DNA of 64,000 bases from Sphingomonas insulae (lineage in GTDB: Bacteria > Pseudomonadota > Alphaproteobacteria > Sphingomonadales > Sphingomonadaceae). The notes under the pieces were generated by a model. That model was not told where the DNA came from and made no database searches. It was given only the letters and a program-made list of their open reading frames with translations. Each line of letters begins with the position of its first letter. Positions within the stretch are counted from its first letter, which is position 1. The DNA is taken from positions 1,891,001 to 1,955,000 of the forward strand of contig NZ_CP048422.1 of the NCBI RefSeq assembly GCF_010450875.1, read 5' to 3'. Of the stretch, positions 8,292 to 17,699 are shown piece by piece. The position numbers and the translations under genes were made by a program.

Positions 8292-9041
8292 TCAACCGCA
8301 GGTGGGGCAGCCCGGGTCCTTGGGCAGGCGTAGCGTCCTGAACCGCAACGCCAGCGTGTCGGCGAGCAACAGCTTGCCGGCGCTGTCCTCGCCAAAGGGA
8401 TGCAGCGCGCGCAGCACTTCCAGCGCGGCGAGGCTGCCGATCGCCCCCGCCATCGGCCCCAACACCCCATCCTCGGCGCAGCTTGCACCGGCGCGCTCGG
8501 GATCGCTGCCGACGAAGCAGCGATAGCAGGGCTTGCCTGCCTCCCAGCCGCGAAACACGCCGAGCTGCCCGTCGAACTGGCCGATCGCGGCGGAGACGAG
8601 CGGCACGCGTGCGGCATATGCGGCGTCGGCGACGCACAGCCGCGTTGAGAAATTGTCGCAACCATCGAGGATCGCGTCCACATCCGCCAGCAAGGCGGCG
8701 ACATTGTCCCCGTCGATCCGGATCGTACGCGCCCGCGCGTCGACATGCGGGTTGATCCGCCGCGCCGCGCCGGCCGCCGCCACGGCCTTGCCCAGCCCGA
8801 TGTCGGCGGTCGCATAGATCGTCTGGCGTTGCAGATTGGTCAGGTCGACATGGTCGTCGTCGACGACCGTCAGTTGGCCGATACCCGCCGCGGCGAGATA
8901 CTGGATCGCCGGCGATCCGATGCCGCCCGCGCCGACGACCAGCACATGCGCCGCCCGGAAGCGGTGCTGGCCGCCGCCCCCGACCTCTTTCAGGACGATA
9001 TGCCGGGTGTAGCGAACGAGTTCGTCGTCGGAGAGGGTCAC
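8292..9041 (-). CDS. moeB: ThiF/MoeB/HesA-family adenylyltransferase
   Basis: A 249-residue E1-like enzyme that adenylates the C-terminus of a ubiquitin-like sulfur carrier (MoaD or ThiS). The ATP-binding loop VVGAGGIGSPA, the VDDDHVDLTNLQRQ motif and two zinc-binding Cys pairs (CYRC and the terminal CPTCG) are visible. Whether the partner is MoaD or ThiS cannot be decided here. It is the last gene of the ubiE-to-moeB cluster; its start overlaps the stop of the preceding small gene (ATGA). Confidence 0.88.
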   Translation of the reverse strand: MTLSDDELVRYTRHIVLKEVGGGGQHRFRAAHVLVVGAGGIGSPAIQYLAAAGIGQLTVVDDDHVDLTNLQRQTIYATADIGLGKAVAAAGAARRINPHVDARARTIRIDGDNVAALLADVDAILDGCDNFSTRLCVADAAYAARVPLVSAAIGQFDGQLGVFRGWEAGKPCYRCFVGSDPERAGASCAEDGVLGPMAGAIGSLAALEVLRALHPFGEDSAGKLLLADTLALRFRTLRLPKDPGCPTCG

Positions 9042-9433
9042 GCCGGCCAGGAGAAGGTGAGGCTGGTACGATACCAGGTGTCGGGTTCGGCAGCGGAAAC
9101 CGCGATGTTGCCGCGCGCCATGCTGGAGATGAGCCCGGCGGCATATTGTTCGACCGACGGGCAGGCGATCGCCCGCGGCACGACGCGCCGCGGCTGCGCG
9201 CCGGGTCCGACGAGCACCGCCAGATCGATCTTCAGCATCCAGCCCTGTTGCATCGCGACGGCGGCGGTGCAGCGGCCGGCCTTCACCTCGGCACGGACGA
9301 AGGCCGACAGGTTGGCGCCATCATCGGATTCCCGCGTCAGGGGCAATGGACGCAGGCCACTCCAATCCTGCGGTGGCATCGGCGAAGGCGACGCACCGGC
9401 CAATTGTGCAGCCAGGACAAGCATTTCGATCAT
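9038..9433 (-). CDS. Small protein of unknown function between dut and moeB
   Basis: A 131-residue protein with a short hydrophobic N-terminus ([18 protein letters not shown]) that could be a weak signal peptide, then a mixed domain with two cysteines (AGRCTAAV and [13 protein letters not shown]) and an aromatic C-terminus ([14 protein letters not shown]). I do not recognise the family. Both ends overlap neighbouring genes by four bases, so it is a genuine operon member. The two separated cysteines in a possibly exported protein could form a disulfide. Confidence 0.7.
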   Translation of the reverse strand: MIEMLVLAAQLAGASPSPMPPQDWSGLRPLPLTRESDDGANLSAFVRAEVKAGRCTAAVAMQQGWMLKIDLAVLVGPGAQPRRVVPRAIACPSVEQYAAGLISSMARGNIAVSAAEPDTWYRTSLTFSWPA

Positions 9434-9876
9434 CGGCCGGTCGATCCGAACCCTCCGCTTCCACGCATGGTATCGTCCAGTTCGTCGACGATTTCCAGCG
9501 TCGCGCGCTGAACCGGGGCGGCGACAAGCTGAGCGATGCGATCGCCGCGGGCGATGACGAAGGGGGTGTCACAGAGGTTGACGAGGATCACCTTCACCTC
9601 GCCGCGATAGTCGGAATCGATGGTGCCCGGCGTGTTGAGGCAGGTGACCCCGTGTTTCAGCGCCAGCCCCGAACGCGGGCGGACCTGTACCTCGTAACCG
9701 TCGGGAATCGCGATCGCGAACCCGGTGGCCACCGCGGCGCGGGCGCCGGGTGCGAGGGTCAGCCCCTCGGCCGACACGACGTCCAGTCCGGCGGCGCCCG
9801 CGGTGGCATAAGCGGGGACCGGCAGGTCCGCGCCATGGGGCAGGCGGCGGAGGCGGATGGCGATCGTATCGGTCAT
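9430..9876 (-). CDS. dut: Deoxyuridine 5'-triphosphate nucleotidohydrolase
   Basis: A 148-residue trimeric dUTPase that hydrolyses dUTP to dUMP. All five motifs can be read: [46 protein letters not shown] and the flexible C-terminal arm [11 protein letters not shown]. It lies 31 bases downstream of coaBC in the same cluster; the coaBC-dut order recurs in many proteobacteria. The product provides dUMP for thymidylate and limits uracil in DNA. Confidence 0.96.
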   Translation of the reverse strand: MTDTIAIRLRRLPHGADLPVPAYATAGAAGLDVVSAEGLTLAPGARAAVATGFAIAIPDGYEVQVRPRSGLALKHGVTCLNTPGTIDSDYRGEVKVILVNLCDTPFVIARGDRIAQLVAAPVQRATLEIVDELDDTMRGSGGFGSTGR

Positions 9877-9907
9877 GCGTAGCGGCTACCCGGCCTGTGC
9901 GAACGGA

Positions 9908-11086
9908 TCAAGAACCCAGGGCGTCGGCGATACGCTGCGCCAGGCGGCGTGCGACCTCGTCCTTGGGCATCCGCTCCCAATGTTCCACGCCATTGGCGGT
10001 AGCGAGGTGGACGGTGTTGGCATCGCCGCCGAAGACGTCGCCCGACACGTCGTTGGCGACGATCCAGTCGGCACCCTTGCGGACGCGCTTGGCGGCGGCG
10101 TGGGCGACCACGTCCTCGGTCTCGGCAGCGAAGCCGACGACGAGGCGGGGCCGGCGGGCGTCATGTGCGAGCGTCGCGAGGATATCGACGTTCTCGGTCA
10201 GGGCGAGCGCCGGGGGTGCCGCGCCCTTCTTGACCTTGTGCGGTGCCGCGGCGACCCGCCAGTCGGCGACCGCGGCGACCATGACCGCGGCATCGGCGGG
10301 CAGGGCGCCAGCGACGGCGTCGGCCATGTCCTGTGCGGTGACGACGTCGATGCGCTCGACCCCGGCGGGGGTGGCGAGCGCGACGGGGCCGGCGACCAGC
10401 GTCACGCGGGCGCCCAGCGCGGCGAGGGCGCCGGCGATGGCGAAGCCCTGCCGCCCCGACGAGCGGTTGGCGATGTAGCGGACCGGGTCGATCGGTTCAT
10501 GCGTGGGGCCGGCGGTGACGAGGATATGGCGGCCGGCGAGCGGCCCCGCGGCGGGGAAGAGCGCCGCCTCGATCGCGGCGGCGATGGCGGTGGGTTCGGG
10601 CAGGCGACCGGGGCCGTATTCGCCGCACGCCATCGCCCCCTCGTCGGGGTCCAGCACGGTGATGCCGTCGGCGCGGAGGCGTGCGACGTTGCGCTGCGTG
10701 GCGGCATGGGTCCACATCCGCACGTTCATCGCCGGCGCGGCGAGCACCGGCGTGTCGGTGGCGAGCAGCAACGTCGTCGCGAGATCGTCGGCGATGCCCG
10801 CCGCCATGCGCGCGATGAGGTCGGCGGTAGCGGGTGCGACGACGATCAGGTCGGCCTGGCGGCTGAGCTGGATATGACCCATCTCGGCTTCGTCCTTGAG
10901 ATCCCACAGCGTCGTGTAGACCTTGTCCTCGGACAGCGCGGCAAGCGTCATCGGCGTGACGAAATGGCTGGCGCCCTCGGTGAGGACGCAGCGGACGGCA
11001 TGGCCGTGCCTGCGCAGCAGCCGGATCAGCTCCGCCGCCTTATAGGCCGCGATGCCGCCGCCGACGATCAACAGGACACGCTTCAT
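9908..11086 (-). CDS. coaBC: Bifunctional phosphopantothenoylcysteine decarboxylase / phosphopantothenate-cysteine ligase
   Basis: A 392-residue two-domain coenzyme A enzyme. The N-terminal flavoprotein decarboxylase (CoaC) begins MKRVLLIVGGGIAAYKAAEL and has the substrate motif PAMNVRMW; the C-terminal ligase (CoaB) starts at TAGPTHEPIDPVRYIANRSSG. ATG 11086 is the natural start; the same open frame runs on upstream through the membrane-protein gene only because of high GC. It overlaps the upstream gene's stop by four bases. Confidence 0.95.
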   Translation of the reverse strand: MKRVLLIVGGGIAAYKAAELIRLLRRHGHAVRCVLTEGASHFVTPMTLAALSEDKVYTTLWDLKDEAEMGHIQLSRQADLIVVAPATADLIARMAAGIADDLATTLLLATDTPVLAAPAMNVRMWTHAATQRNVARLRADGITVLDPDEGAMACGEYGPGRLPEPTAIAAAIEAALFPAAGPLAGRHILVTAGPTHEPIDPVRYIANRSSGRQGFAIAGALAALGARVTLVAGPVALATPAGVERIDVVTAQDMADAVAGALPADAAVMVAAVADWRVAAAPHKVKKGAAPPALALTENVDILATLAHDARRPRLVVGFAAETEDVVAHAAAKRVRKGADWIVANDVSGDVFGGDANTVHLATANGVEHWERMPKDEVARRLAQRIADALGS

Positions 11087-12201
11087 CGGACGATCCTCCT
11101 CACCGTGATCTGCCGCCGGTCGGACAGGGCGGCGAACAGGTCGCGCAGGCCATCGGGCACGAACGCCAGCCCGACGAGCATCAGCGGCGCCACCAGCAGG
11201 CCCCAGTAGAACGTGTCGAGCCGGCCGAACACGCTCAGCACCGCGGCATAAGCGGCGAGCACGACCAGCACGCGCAGACCGATCGGGTCGCGCCACGCCG
11301 CCCAGCCGAACAGCGCCAGCCCGACGAGGGGCGCGGCGAGCCACACGGGCGCGAGCGCCAGCGCGGTCGACACGGCCATCGTCCGCACGAAGAAGCCGAA
11401 GCCGAGATGGCCGGACCAGCCTGGCGAGGCGGGATCGAGCGGACGGACGACGGCGGCGACGGCATGGGCATGCGCCGCCAGCACGACCGCCAGGATCGCG
11501 CCCGCAACCAGCCAGCCGATCGCCTCGCGCCGCGCACCGGCGGCGAGCGCGAGCAGCAGCATCAGCGCGAGGTACAGGCCCGCCGTCTCGCGGATCAGCG
11601 CCGCCGCCAGCCCGAACGCGACCGAGGGCAGCCACGCCGCCGGGCGATGGACGCCGAGCGACAGCGCGAGGAACAGGCCCGCCCAGATCTCGTGAAAGGC
11701 GATGAGGTCGCTCTGGACGAACGCCATCAGCCCGCCGGCAAGGAGGGTCATGGCGACGATCCGTGGCGGCGGGCGGGCGAAGGCGGGCGCCAGCCGCGCA
11801 TACCAGGCGAGCGCGACCGCGGCGGCGAGGATGTAGAGCAGCGCGACGACGACGGCATGCGGCAGCGACGCCTGCACCGTGGCGAGCGTCGGCAGGCGGA
11901 AGGTGACGAACGGCTTCAACGGATAATTGCCGCTGCGCATCGCGTCGGCGGCGACCGCATAATAATCGCCGCCGTGGCGGACGTTCTCGACGATCGTCTC
12001 GTAGAGCATGACGTCGGCCTGATCGTCGGCGCGGTTGCTCGCGGCGCCGCTGGCGGCGGGCGGTGCCGGCGTGGCGAAGACCAGCAGGGTCGCGAGCAGC
12101 AGCACCGCGAGCGCCGCCAGTGCCGCCCCGGCGTTGCGCGGCGACAGGCCCGCGCAGCGCGACGGTTCGGTCAGCCACACCGGGGCGAGCGACCGGCGCA
12201 T
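11083..12201 (-). CDS. Polytopic membrane protein of unknown function
   Basis: A 372-residue integral membrane protein with roughly nine to ten hydrophobic segments (for example AALAALAVLLLATLLVFATP near residue 30 and VVVALLYILAAAVALAW). An extracytoplasmic loop after the first segment carries DDQADVMLYETIVENVRHGG, and a later one HDEIWAGL-like sequence (AFHEIWAGLF). The early D/E-rich loop and layout recall GT-C type glycosyltransferases, but I see no decisive signature. It starts five bases after the ubiB stop and overlaps coaBC, so it is embedded in the cluster. Confidence 0.72.
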   Translation of the reverse strand: MRRSLAPVWLTEPSRCAGLSPRNAGAALAALAVLLLATLLVFATPAPPAASGAASNRADDQADVMLYETIVENVRHGGDYYAVAADAMRSGNYPLKPFVTFRLPTLATVQASLPHAVVVALLYILAAAVALAWYARLAPAFARPPPRIVAMTLLAGGLMAFVQSDLIAFHEIWAGLFLALSLGVHRPAAWLPSVAFGLAAALIRETAGLYLALMLLLALAAGARREAIGWLVAGAILAVVLAAHAHAVAAVVRPLDPASPGWSGHLGFGFFVRTMAVSTALALAPVWLAAPLVGLALFGWAAWRDPIGLRVLVVLAAYAAVLSVFGRLDTFYWGLLVAPLMLVGLAFVPDGLRDLFAALSDRRQITVRRIVR

Positions 12202-12206
12202 CGGCG

Positions 12207-13742
12207 CTAGTGGACGATCAGCCAGGTCGCAGCGACACTGGCGAGCGCGGTGACCAGGGCGACCGCGGCATAGCGCCAGCCGCCGCCGATCCGCACCACC
12301 TCGATCTCGCGCAGCGGCGGGGCGGGGGGCTCGCCGCCGGGCGCGGGATAACGCGCCTCGATCCGGCGGATCAGGTCGGGCAGGCCGGCGAGGGTGCGCA
12401 CGTCCTGGATCAGGCGATCGGCAATGGCGGCTTCCGGCCCCAGTTCGGTGCGGATCCATTCGCGCACGAACGGCGCCGCCGATTCCCACAGGTTGATGTC
12501 GGGATCGAGCCCGGTGGCGACGCCCTCGACCATCACCATCGTCTTCTGGAGCAGCAGCAGGTGCGGCTGCGTCACCATGTCGAAATCGCGGGTGATGCTG
12601 AACAGCCCGTCGAGCATCATGCCGATCGACATGTCCTTGACCGGCAGGCCGCGCATCGGTTCGCCCACCGCGCGCAGGGCCGTGGCGAATTCGGCGACGT
12701 TGTGATGGCTGGGGACGTAGCCCGCCTCGAAATGGATTTCGGCGACGCGTTTGTAATTGCCGGTGATGAGGCCGTAGAGAATCTCGGCCAGCCATACCCG
12801 CGCGCGCCGGTCGATCCGGCCCATGATCCCGAAGTCGATCGCGGCGATCTTGTTGCCGGGCAGGGCGAACAGATTGCCCTGATGCATGTCGGCGTGGAAG
12901 AACCCTTCCGCGATCGCCTGGCGCAGGAAGGCCTGCACCAGCGTGTTGGCGAGCCGGGGCAGGTCGTAGCCCGCCGCGATCAGGGCGGTGCGGTCCGACA
13001 GCTTGATGCCGTCGACCCATTCCACCGTGAGCACGCGCGCGGTCGATCGCTGCCAGTCGATCGCGGGGACCATGAAGTCCGGCTCGGCCGTCATCGATTC
13101 GGCGAGTTCGGAGGCAGACGCCGCCTCGCGCCGGAAGTTGAGTTCGCGCGCGGTCCAGCGCTTGAAATTCTCCACGGTCAGGCGCGGCCGCAGGCGACGC
13201 GCCTCGACGCTCATCCCCTCCAGCTGCGCGGCGGCCCATTCGTAGGTGGCGATGGCGCGGGTGAAATCCGCCTCGACGCCGGGCCGCAGCACCTTGACCG
13301 CGACGGTGCGGCCATCGGTGGTGACCGCGCGATGGACCTGCGCGATCGATGCGGCGCCGACCGGCACTTCCTCGATACTGGCGAACAGGTCGGATGGCGG
13401 GCGGCCGAAACTGCCCTCCATCGCGGCGGCGATTGTCGCATAAGGGACGGGCGGCAACTGGTCCTGCAGCCGCAGCAGGTCCTGCGTCGCGACATCGCCG
13501 ACGAGATCGGGTCGGGTGGCGAGCGTCTGGCCGAGCTTGATCGCCGCGGGGCCGATCGCCTGAAACGCATCGGCGTAGCGCGGCACCTTGGGTACCCGCG
13601 CGCCGAACCGCGCGATCCGCGCCAGCCGCCGGACCGGGACCGGCGTATTGGGATCACGCTCGATCCCGCGCAGCGCACCGTGCCGCGCGAGGATACGGCC
13701 CCACTTCAGCAGCCGCCAGACATGGACGACGGAAGCGGTCAC
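12207..13742 (-). CDS. ubiB: UbiB/ABC1-family atypical kinase for ubiquinone synthesis
   Basis: A 511-residue protein with the ADCK/UbiB signature KLGQTLATRPDLVG, the Ala-rich nucleotide loop VPVGAASIAQVHRA, HADMHQGNLF and the metal-binding DFGIMGRID, ending in a C-terminal hydrophobic anchor (YAAVALVTALASVAATWLIV). These are atypical kinase/ATPases supporting ubiquinone biosynthesis at the membrane. GTG 13742 is preferred because it gives MTASVVHVWRLLKWGRIL and lies after the ubiE stop; the longer open frame would overlap ubiE by 77 bases with a non-family leader. Confidence 0.92.
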   Translation of the reverse strand: MTASVVHVWRLLKWGRILARHGALRGIERDPNTPVPVRRLARIARFGARVPKVPRYADAFQAIGPAAIKLGQTLATRPDLVGDVATQDLLRLQDQLPPVPYATIAAAMEGSFGRPPSDLFASIEEVPVGAASIAQVHRAVTTDGRTVAVKVLRPGVEADFTRAIATYEWAAAQLEGMSVEARRLRPRLTVENFKRWTARELNFRREAASASELAESMTAEPDFMVPAIDWQRSTARVLTVEWVDGIKLSDRTALIAAGYDLPRLANTLVQAFLRQAIAEGFFHADMHQGNLFALPGNKIAAIDFGIMGRIDRRARVWLAEILYGLITGNYKRVAEIHFEAGYVPSHHNVAEFATALRAVGEPMRGLPVKDMSIGMMLDGLFSITRDFDMVTQPHLLLLQKTMVMVEGVATGLDPDINLWESAAPFVREWIRTELGPEAAIADRLIQDVRTLAGLPDLIRRIEARYPAPGGEPPAPPLREIEVVRIGGGWRYAAVALVTALASVAATWLIVH

Positions 13743-13791
13743 CCCCGGCCCCGCAACGTGCGACCTTGCGGGCAACCCCAACCAGGACCCA

Positions 13792-14538
13792 TCAAATCTT
13801 CCAGCCGCTGTGGATCGCGACCAGACCGCCGAGGATCGGTTCCGCCCTTGTCCGCACGAAGCCGGCATCGGCGATCATGCCCCTGAAGGTCGGCATGTCG
13901 GGGAAGCGGCGAATCGACTCGATCAGGTAGCGATAGCTGTCGGCGTCCTGCGCCAGCATCTGCCCCAGCTTCGGCACCAGCCGGTGCGAATAGCTGTCGT
14001 ACACCTCCTTGAACCCCGGCCAGGTCGTGGTCGAGAATTCAAGACAGTAAAAGCGCCCGCCACGGCGCAGGACGCGATGCGCCTCGCGCAACGCCTTGGG
14101 AATGTCGGTGACGTTACGGATGCCGAAGGCGATGGTGTAGGCATCGAAGAACCGGTCGGGGAAGGTCAGCGTCTCGGCATTGGCCTCGGTCCACACCAGG
14201 CCGTCGACGCCGCGCTTGGCGGCGCGTTCCATGCCGACCTCCAGCATCGCCGGATTGATGTCGGCGACGGTCACCGATGCGCCTGCGGCCGCGAGGCGGA
14301 AGGCGATGTCGCCGGTGCCGCCCGCCATGTCGAGGATCTGCTGCCCCTCCTGCGGCTGGACGCGGCGGACGAAGCGGTCCTTCCACAGCCGGTGCATGCC
14401 GCCCGACATGGCATCGTTCATCAGGTCGTAGTTCTTGGCGACGCTGGAAAAGACGCCGCCGACGCGGGCGGTCTTTTCCTCCGGCGCGACGTCCTCATAG
14501 CCGAAGGATACGGTTCCGGTGCTGGCGGTATCGGTCAT
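13792..14538 (-). CDS. ubiE: Ubiquinone/menaquinone biosynthesis C-methyltransferase
   Basis: A 248-residue class I SAM-dependent methyltransferase that C-methylates the quinone ring. The SAM motif ILDMAGGTGDIAF, the UbiE signature FFDAYTIAFGIRNVTD and the N-terminal VFSSVAKNYDLMNDAMSGG are clear. It is first in a leftward cluster (ubiE, ubiB, membrane protein, coaBC, dut, orphan, moeB) and divergent from mutM over only 55 bases, where both promoters must lie. Confidence 0.95.
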   Translation of the reverse strand: MTDTASTGTVSFGYEDVAPEEKTARVGGVFSSVAKNYDLMNDAMSGGMHRLWKDRFVRRVQPQEGQQILDMAGGTGDIAFRLAAAGASVTVADINPAMLEVGMERAAKRGVDGLVWTEANAETLTFPDRFFDAYTIAFGIRNVTDIPKALREAHRVLRRGGRFYCLEFSTTTWPGFKEVYDSYSHRLVPKLGQMLAQDADSYRYLIESIRRFPDMPTFRGMIADAGFVRTRAEPILGGLVAIHSGWKI

Positions 14539-14593
14539 GCATCCGCCCTAGCGGCGGCTTGTGGCCGGGGCAAACGCAACCTAGCTTTTGGGC

Positions 14594-15409
14594 GTGCCAG
14601 AACTTCCCGAAGTCGAAACCACCGTCCGCGGGCTGACGCCCGTCCTTGCCGGCCAGCGCCTGACCAACGTCGAGCCGCGGCGCGCCGACCTGCGCAAGGC
14701 CATCCCCGTCGACCTGCGCCAGCGGATGACGGGGGCGACGGTGACCACGCTGCGGCGGCGCGCCAAATACGGCATGATCGACACCGATCGCGGCGATACG
14801 CTGATCTTTCACCTCGGCATGTCGGGGCGTTGGCGGGTCGATCCGGCCGAACCGCTCGCCCACGATCACCTGTTGATCGAGACGGCGGCGGGGCGGCACC
14901 TGGCGCTCAACGATCCGCGGCGATTCGGCTTTCTCGACCTGGTCGAAACGGCGGCGCTGGAGGCCTATGCGCCATTTGCGGCGATGGGGCCGGAACCGCT
15001 CGGCCCGGATTTCACCGGCGCCTATCTGCACGAGGCGTTGAAGGGGCGGATCGCCCCGATCAAGGCGATGCTGCTCGACCAGCGCATCGTCGCAGGACTC
15101 GGCAATATCTATGTGTGCGAGGCGCTGCACGTCGCGCGGATCGCACCGACGCGCGCGGCGGGACAGATCGCGCCGGCACGGCTCGAACGGCTGGCGGTCG
15201 CGGTACGCGAGGTGTTGCTGGCAGCGATCGAGGCGGGCGGATCGACGTTGCGCGACTATGCGCGGCCCGACGGCGAACTGGGCTATTTCTCCAAGCAGTT
15301 CCTGGTCTATGGCCGGGAGGGAGAGCCCTGCCACTGCGGTGGCACGGTACGGCGGCGGGTGGATAGCGGACGGTCCACCTTCTATTGTCCGACGTGCCAG
15401 CGGAGTTGA
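14594..15409 (+). CDS. mutM: Formamidopyrimidine-DNA glycosylase
   Basis: A 271-residue Fpg/MutM base-excision enzyme removing 8-oxoguanine and formamidopyrimidines. After Met removal the N-terminus is PELPEVET, giving the catalytic Pro and Glu; RRRAKYG supplies the conserved lysine, and the C-terminal zinc finger CHC...CPTC is intact. GTG 14594 is chosen because Fpg needs Pro directly after the initiator; the TTG two codons upstream would bury it. Confidence 0.95.
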   Translation: MPELPEVETTVRGLTPVLAGQRLTNVEPRRADLRKAIPVDLRQRMTGATVTTLRRRAKYGMIDTDRGDTLIFHLGMSGRWRVDPAEPLAHDHLLIETAAGRHLALNDPRRFGFLDLVETAALEAYAPFAAMGPEPLGPDFTGAYLHEALKGRIAPIKAMLLDQRIVAGLGNIYVCEALHVARIAPTRAAGQIAPARLERLAVAVREVLLAAIEAGGSTLRDYARPDGELGYFSKQFLVYGREGEPCHCGGTVRRRVDSGRSTFYCPTCQRS

Positions 15410-15509
15410 CCTGCACCCGTGCAATCGCTAAGGGCGCTGCCTTCGAGACGGCGTAGGGTGATCCCGGCGCCTCTTCACATCGACAACATTACTCGCAAGG
15501 ACGTACCGA

Positions 15510-15773
15510 ATGGCGAATACGCCGCAAGCCAAGAAGCGCATCCGTCGCAACCAGCGCCGTGCCGACATCAACGGTGCACGCGTCGGCCGCATCCGTACCT
15601 TCATCAAGAAGGTCGAAGCGGCGCTTGCTTCGGGCGACAAGGCTGCGGCGACCACCGCGCTGGCCGCTGCGCAGCCGGAGTTGCAGCGTGGCGTCGCCAA
15701 GGGCGTGCTCCACAAGAACACCGCCAGCCGCAAGTTCTCGCGTCTGACCAAGGCGGTCACGACGCTCGCCTGA
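15510..15773 (+). CDS. rpsT: 30S ribosomal protein bS20
   Basis: An 87-residue basic protein beginning [20 protein letters not shown] with the typical [20 protein letters not shown]-terminus. bS20 binds 16S rRNA early in 30S assembly. It stands alone between mutM and dnaA with its own terminator. Confidence 0.96.
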   Translation: MANTPQAKKRIRRNQRRADINGARVGRIRTFIKKVEAALASGDKAAATTALAAAQPELQRGVAKGVLHKNTASRKFSRLTKAVTTLA

Positions 15774-15799
15774 CACGCGTTCAGCGATACGTATCATAG

Positions 15800-15830
15800 C
15801 CCGTCGGGACCTAGTCCCGGCGGGTTTTTT
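15800..15830 (+). terminator. Rho-independent terminator of rpsT
   Basis: CCCGTCGGGAC-CTA-GTCCCGGCGGG forms an 11-bp stem (one G-U pair) followed directly by six T residues, 26 bases after the rpsT stop. Confidence 0.88.
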
Positions 15831-16195
15831 GATGTCCGTTTCGGGCAAAATGAGAACGAAAAGAGGAAAGGCAGGACTCACCGCGATTCGTGCCGTGCAA
15901 TGTTCGCGTCGAACTCGCAAAATCGTTCTCTCTCAAGCACTTGTCACTTTGTTCGACGCATTTCCGCGGCCCGTGGGCTGTCAATCCCGTTTATTTCAGG
16001 AATGTGACCGGGCGGGGGCTTGATCGACTCGGGCAAGGCTTCATAACTCGCCTTCACCGCAGCGATATTCATCGCGGTCGGGGACCTGAACAGCGTGGGC
16101 ATGCCGAACGGCCGTTGGCCGGAGGGGGGAATTGTCTGTCCTGAACACAGCCGTTGGCGCGACATTCCGTCGTTCCGACATCGGAGACGTGTGCG
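15831..16195 (+). promoter_or_regulatory. dnaA upstream region with GANTC sites
   Basis: A gene-free stretch of about 365 bases before dnaA. Three GANTC sites (15875-15879, 15885-15889, 16026-16030) are present, the recognition sequence of the alphaproteobacterial cell-cycle methylase CcrM; in Caulobacter, methylation of such sites influences dnaA transcription. No consensus DnaA box cluster or AT-rich unwinding region is seen, so it does not look like an origin. Confidence 0.35.
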
Positions 16196-17644
16196 TTGAA
16201 CGATCAGCAGGCCATGGCGATGACGGAGAGCGAGGCGCAGCGCGCCTGGGCTCGCGTCCGCAGCAACCTGCGTGAATCCGCCGGTGCCCGCCTGTTCGAA
16301 CAATGGCTGAAGCCGATGGACCTGATCGAGGACGGCGACGCCGACACGATTCGCCTGGCGCTGCCATCGGCGTTCATGACCAACTGGGTCCGCAATCATT
16401 ACGCCGACCGGCTGGTGCTCGAATTCCGGGCGCTGCTGCCCAACGTTCGCGGCGTGTCGATCGAGACCCGGCTGGCGGCGCCGGCGCCGGTCAAGCTGGT
16501 CGCGGAGCCTGCCGAGGCACCGGCAGCGCGGATGCCCGGACCGGTCGCGGCGGCGCCGCAGCCGGCCGTCCAGGCCGTGCTGCCGTTGGCCACGCCGGTT
16601 GTCGCGAAGCCCGCTGCCGAACGCCCGCCGCTCGATGCCCGCTTCACCTTCGACCGCTTCGTCGTGGATGCCGCCAACCGCGTCGCCTTCAACGCCTCGC
16701 GCGCGCTGGCGGAGCCGGGCGTGCCGCGGTTCAGCCCGCTGTTCCTCCATTCCGGTACCGGTCAGGGCAAGACGCACCTGATGCATGCGATCGGCCATGC
16801 CTTTCTGGCCCAACATCCCGATGCCACCGTCATCTGCATGTCGGCCGAGCGGTTCATGTTCGATTTCGTCGCGGCGATGCGCGCGCGCGACACGCACAGT
16901 TTCAAGCAGCGGCTGCGCGGCGCCGACCTGCTGCTGATCGACGACCTGCAGTTCATCGCCGGCAAGGATGCGACGCAGGAGGAATTCTTCCACACCGTCA
17001 ACGAGATCATGAGCGCCGGCAAGCGCCTCGTCATCTCCGCCGACCGTTGTCCGCAGGCGCTGGACGGCGTCGAGGCGCGGATCGTCAGCCGCATGTCGGT
17101 GGGGCTGGTCGCGGACATCAAGGCACCCGACCTGACGTTGCGCCGTGCCATACTGGACAGGAAACTCAGCGACCTGCCGGAGGCGAAGGTCCCCGCCGAA
17201 GTGCTGGACCTGCTCGCCGCGCGCATCCACGCCAACATCCGCGAGCTGGAAGGCGCGCTGAACCGCGTCGTCGCCTATGCGCAGCTGACCGGCGACAGCA
17301 TCGACATGGATTTCGCGATCGCGACGCTCGGCGACGTGCTGCGCGGTGCCCAGCGCCGGGTGACGATCGACGAGATCCAGAAGCTGGTCAGCCAGCATTT
17401 CGAGCTGAAGCCGCTCGACCTGGTGTCCGCCCGGCGCAGCCGCGCGGTGGCCCGCCCGCGGCAGATCGCGATGTATCTGGCCAAGCGCCTGACGACGCGT
17501 TCGCTGCCGGAGATCGGCCGCAAGTTCGGCGGGCGCGACCATTCGACGGTGATCCACGCGGTGCGCAAGATCGAGGAACTGCGCGATCAGGACCGCGACA
17601 TCGATAGCGCTGTGCGGACGCTGATGCGCGAACTGGAGGCGTAA
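16196..17644 (+). CDS. dnaA: Chromosomal replication initiator protein DnaA
   Basis: A 482-residue AAA+ initiator with domain I around residues 1-85, a Pro/Ala-rich linker, the ATPase core with Walker A SGTGQGKTHLMHAIG and Walker B LLLIDDLQFIAGK, and the C-terminal DNA-binding domain with GGRDHSTVIHAVRKIEEL. It binds DnaA boxes and melts the origin. TTG 16196 is favoured by GGAG a few bases upstream; ATG codons six and eight codons later are alternatives, and a TTG 42 bases upstream has no supporting site. Confidence 0.95.
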   Translation: MNDQQAMAMTESEAQRAWARVRSNLRESAGARLFEQWLKPMDLIEDGDADTIRLALPSAFMTNWVRNHYADRLVLEFRALLPNVRGVSIETRLAAPAPVKLVAEPAEAPAARMPGPVAAAPQPAVQAVLPLATPVVAKPAAERPPLDARFTFDRFVVDAANRVAFNASRALAEPGVPRFSPLFLHSGTGQGKTHLMHAIGHAFLAQHPDATVICMSAERFMFDFVAAMRARDTHSFKQRLRGADLLLIDDLQFIAGKDATQEEFFHTVNEIMSAGKRLVISADRCPQALDGVEARIVSRMSVGLVADIKAPDLTLRRAILDRKLSDLPEAKVPAEVLDLLAARIHANIRELEGALNRVVAYAQLTGDSIDMDFAIATLGDVLRGAQRRVTIDEIQKLVSQHFELKPLDLVSARRSRAVARPRQIAMYLAKRLTTRSLPEIGRKFGGRDHSTVIHAVRKIEELRDQDRDIDSAVRTLMRELEA

Positions 17645-17699
17645 GCCTGCGCAGGCGAAACTGAGACTATGGCGTGGAACGCAGCCTTTGGTTTACCTC

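Noticed and set aside
12063..13886. A 607-codon plus-strand frame and the long leftward frame 11083-13239
   Set aside because: The first is antisense to ubiB; the second is the membrane-protein frame running on through ubiB out of frame.
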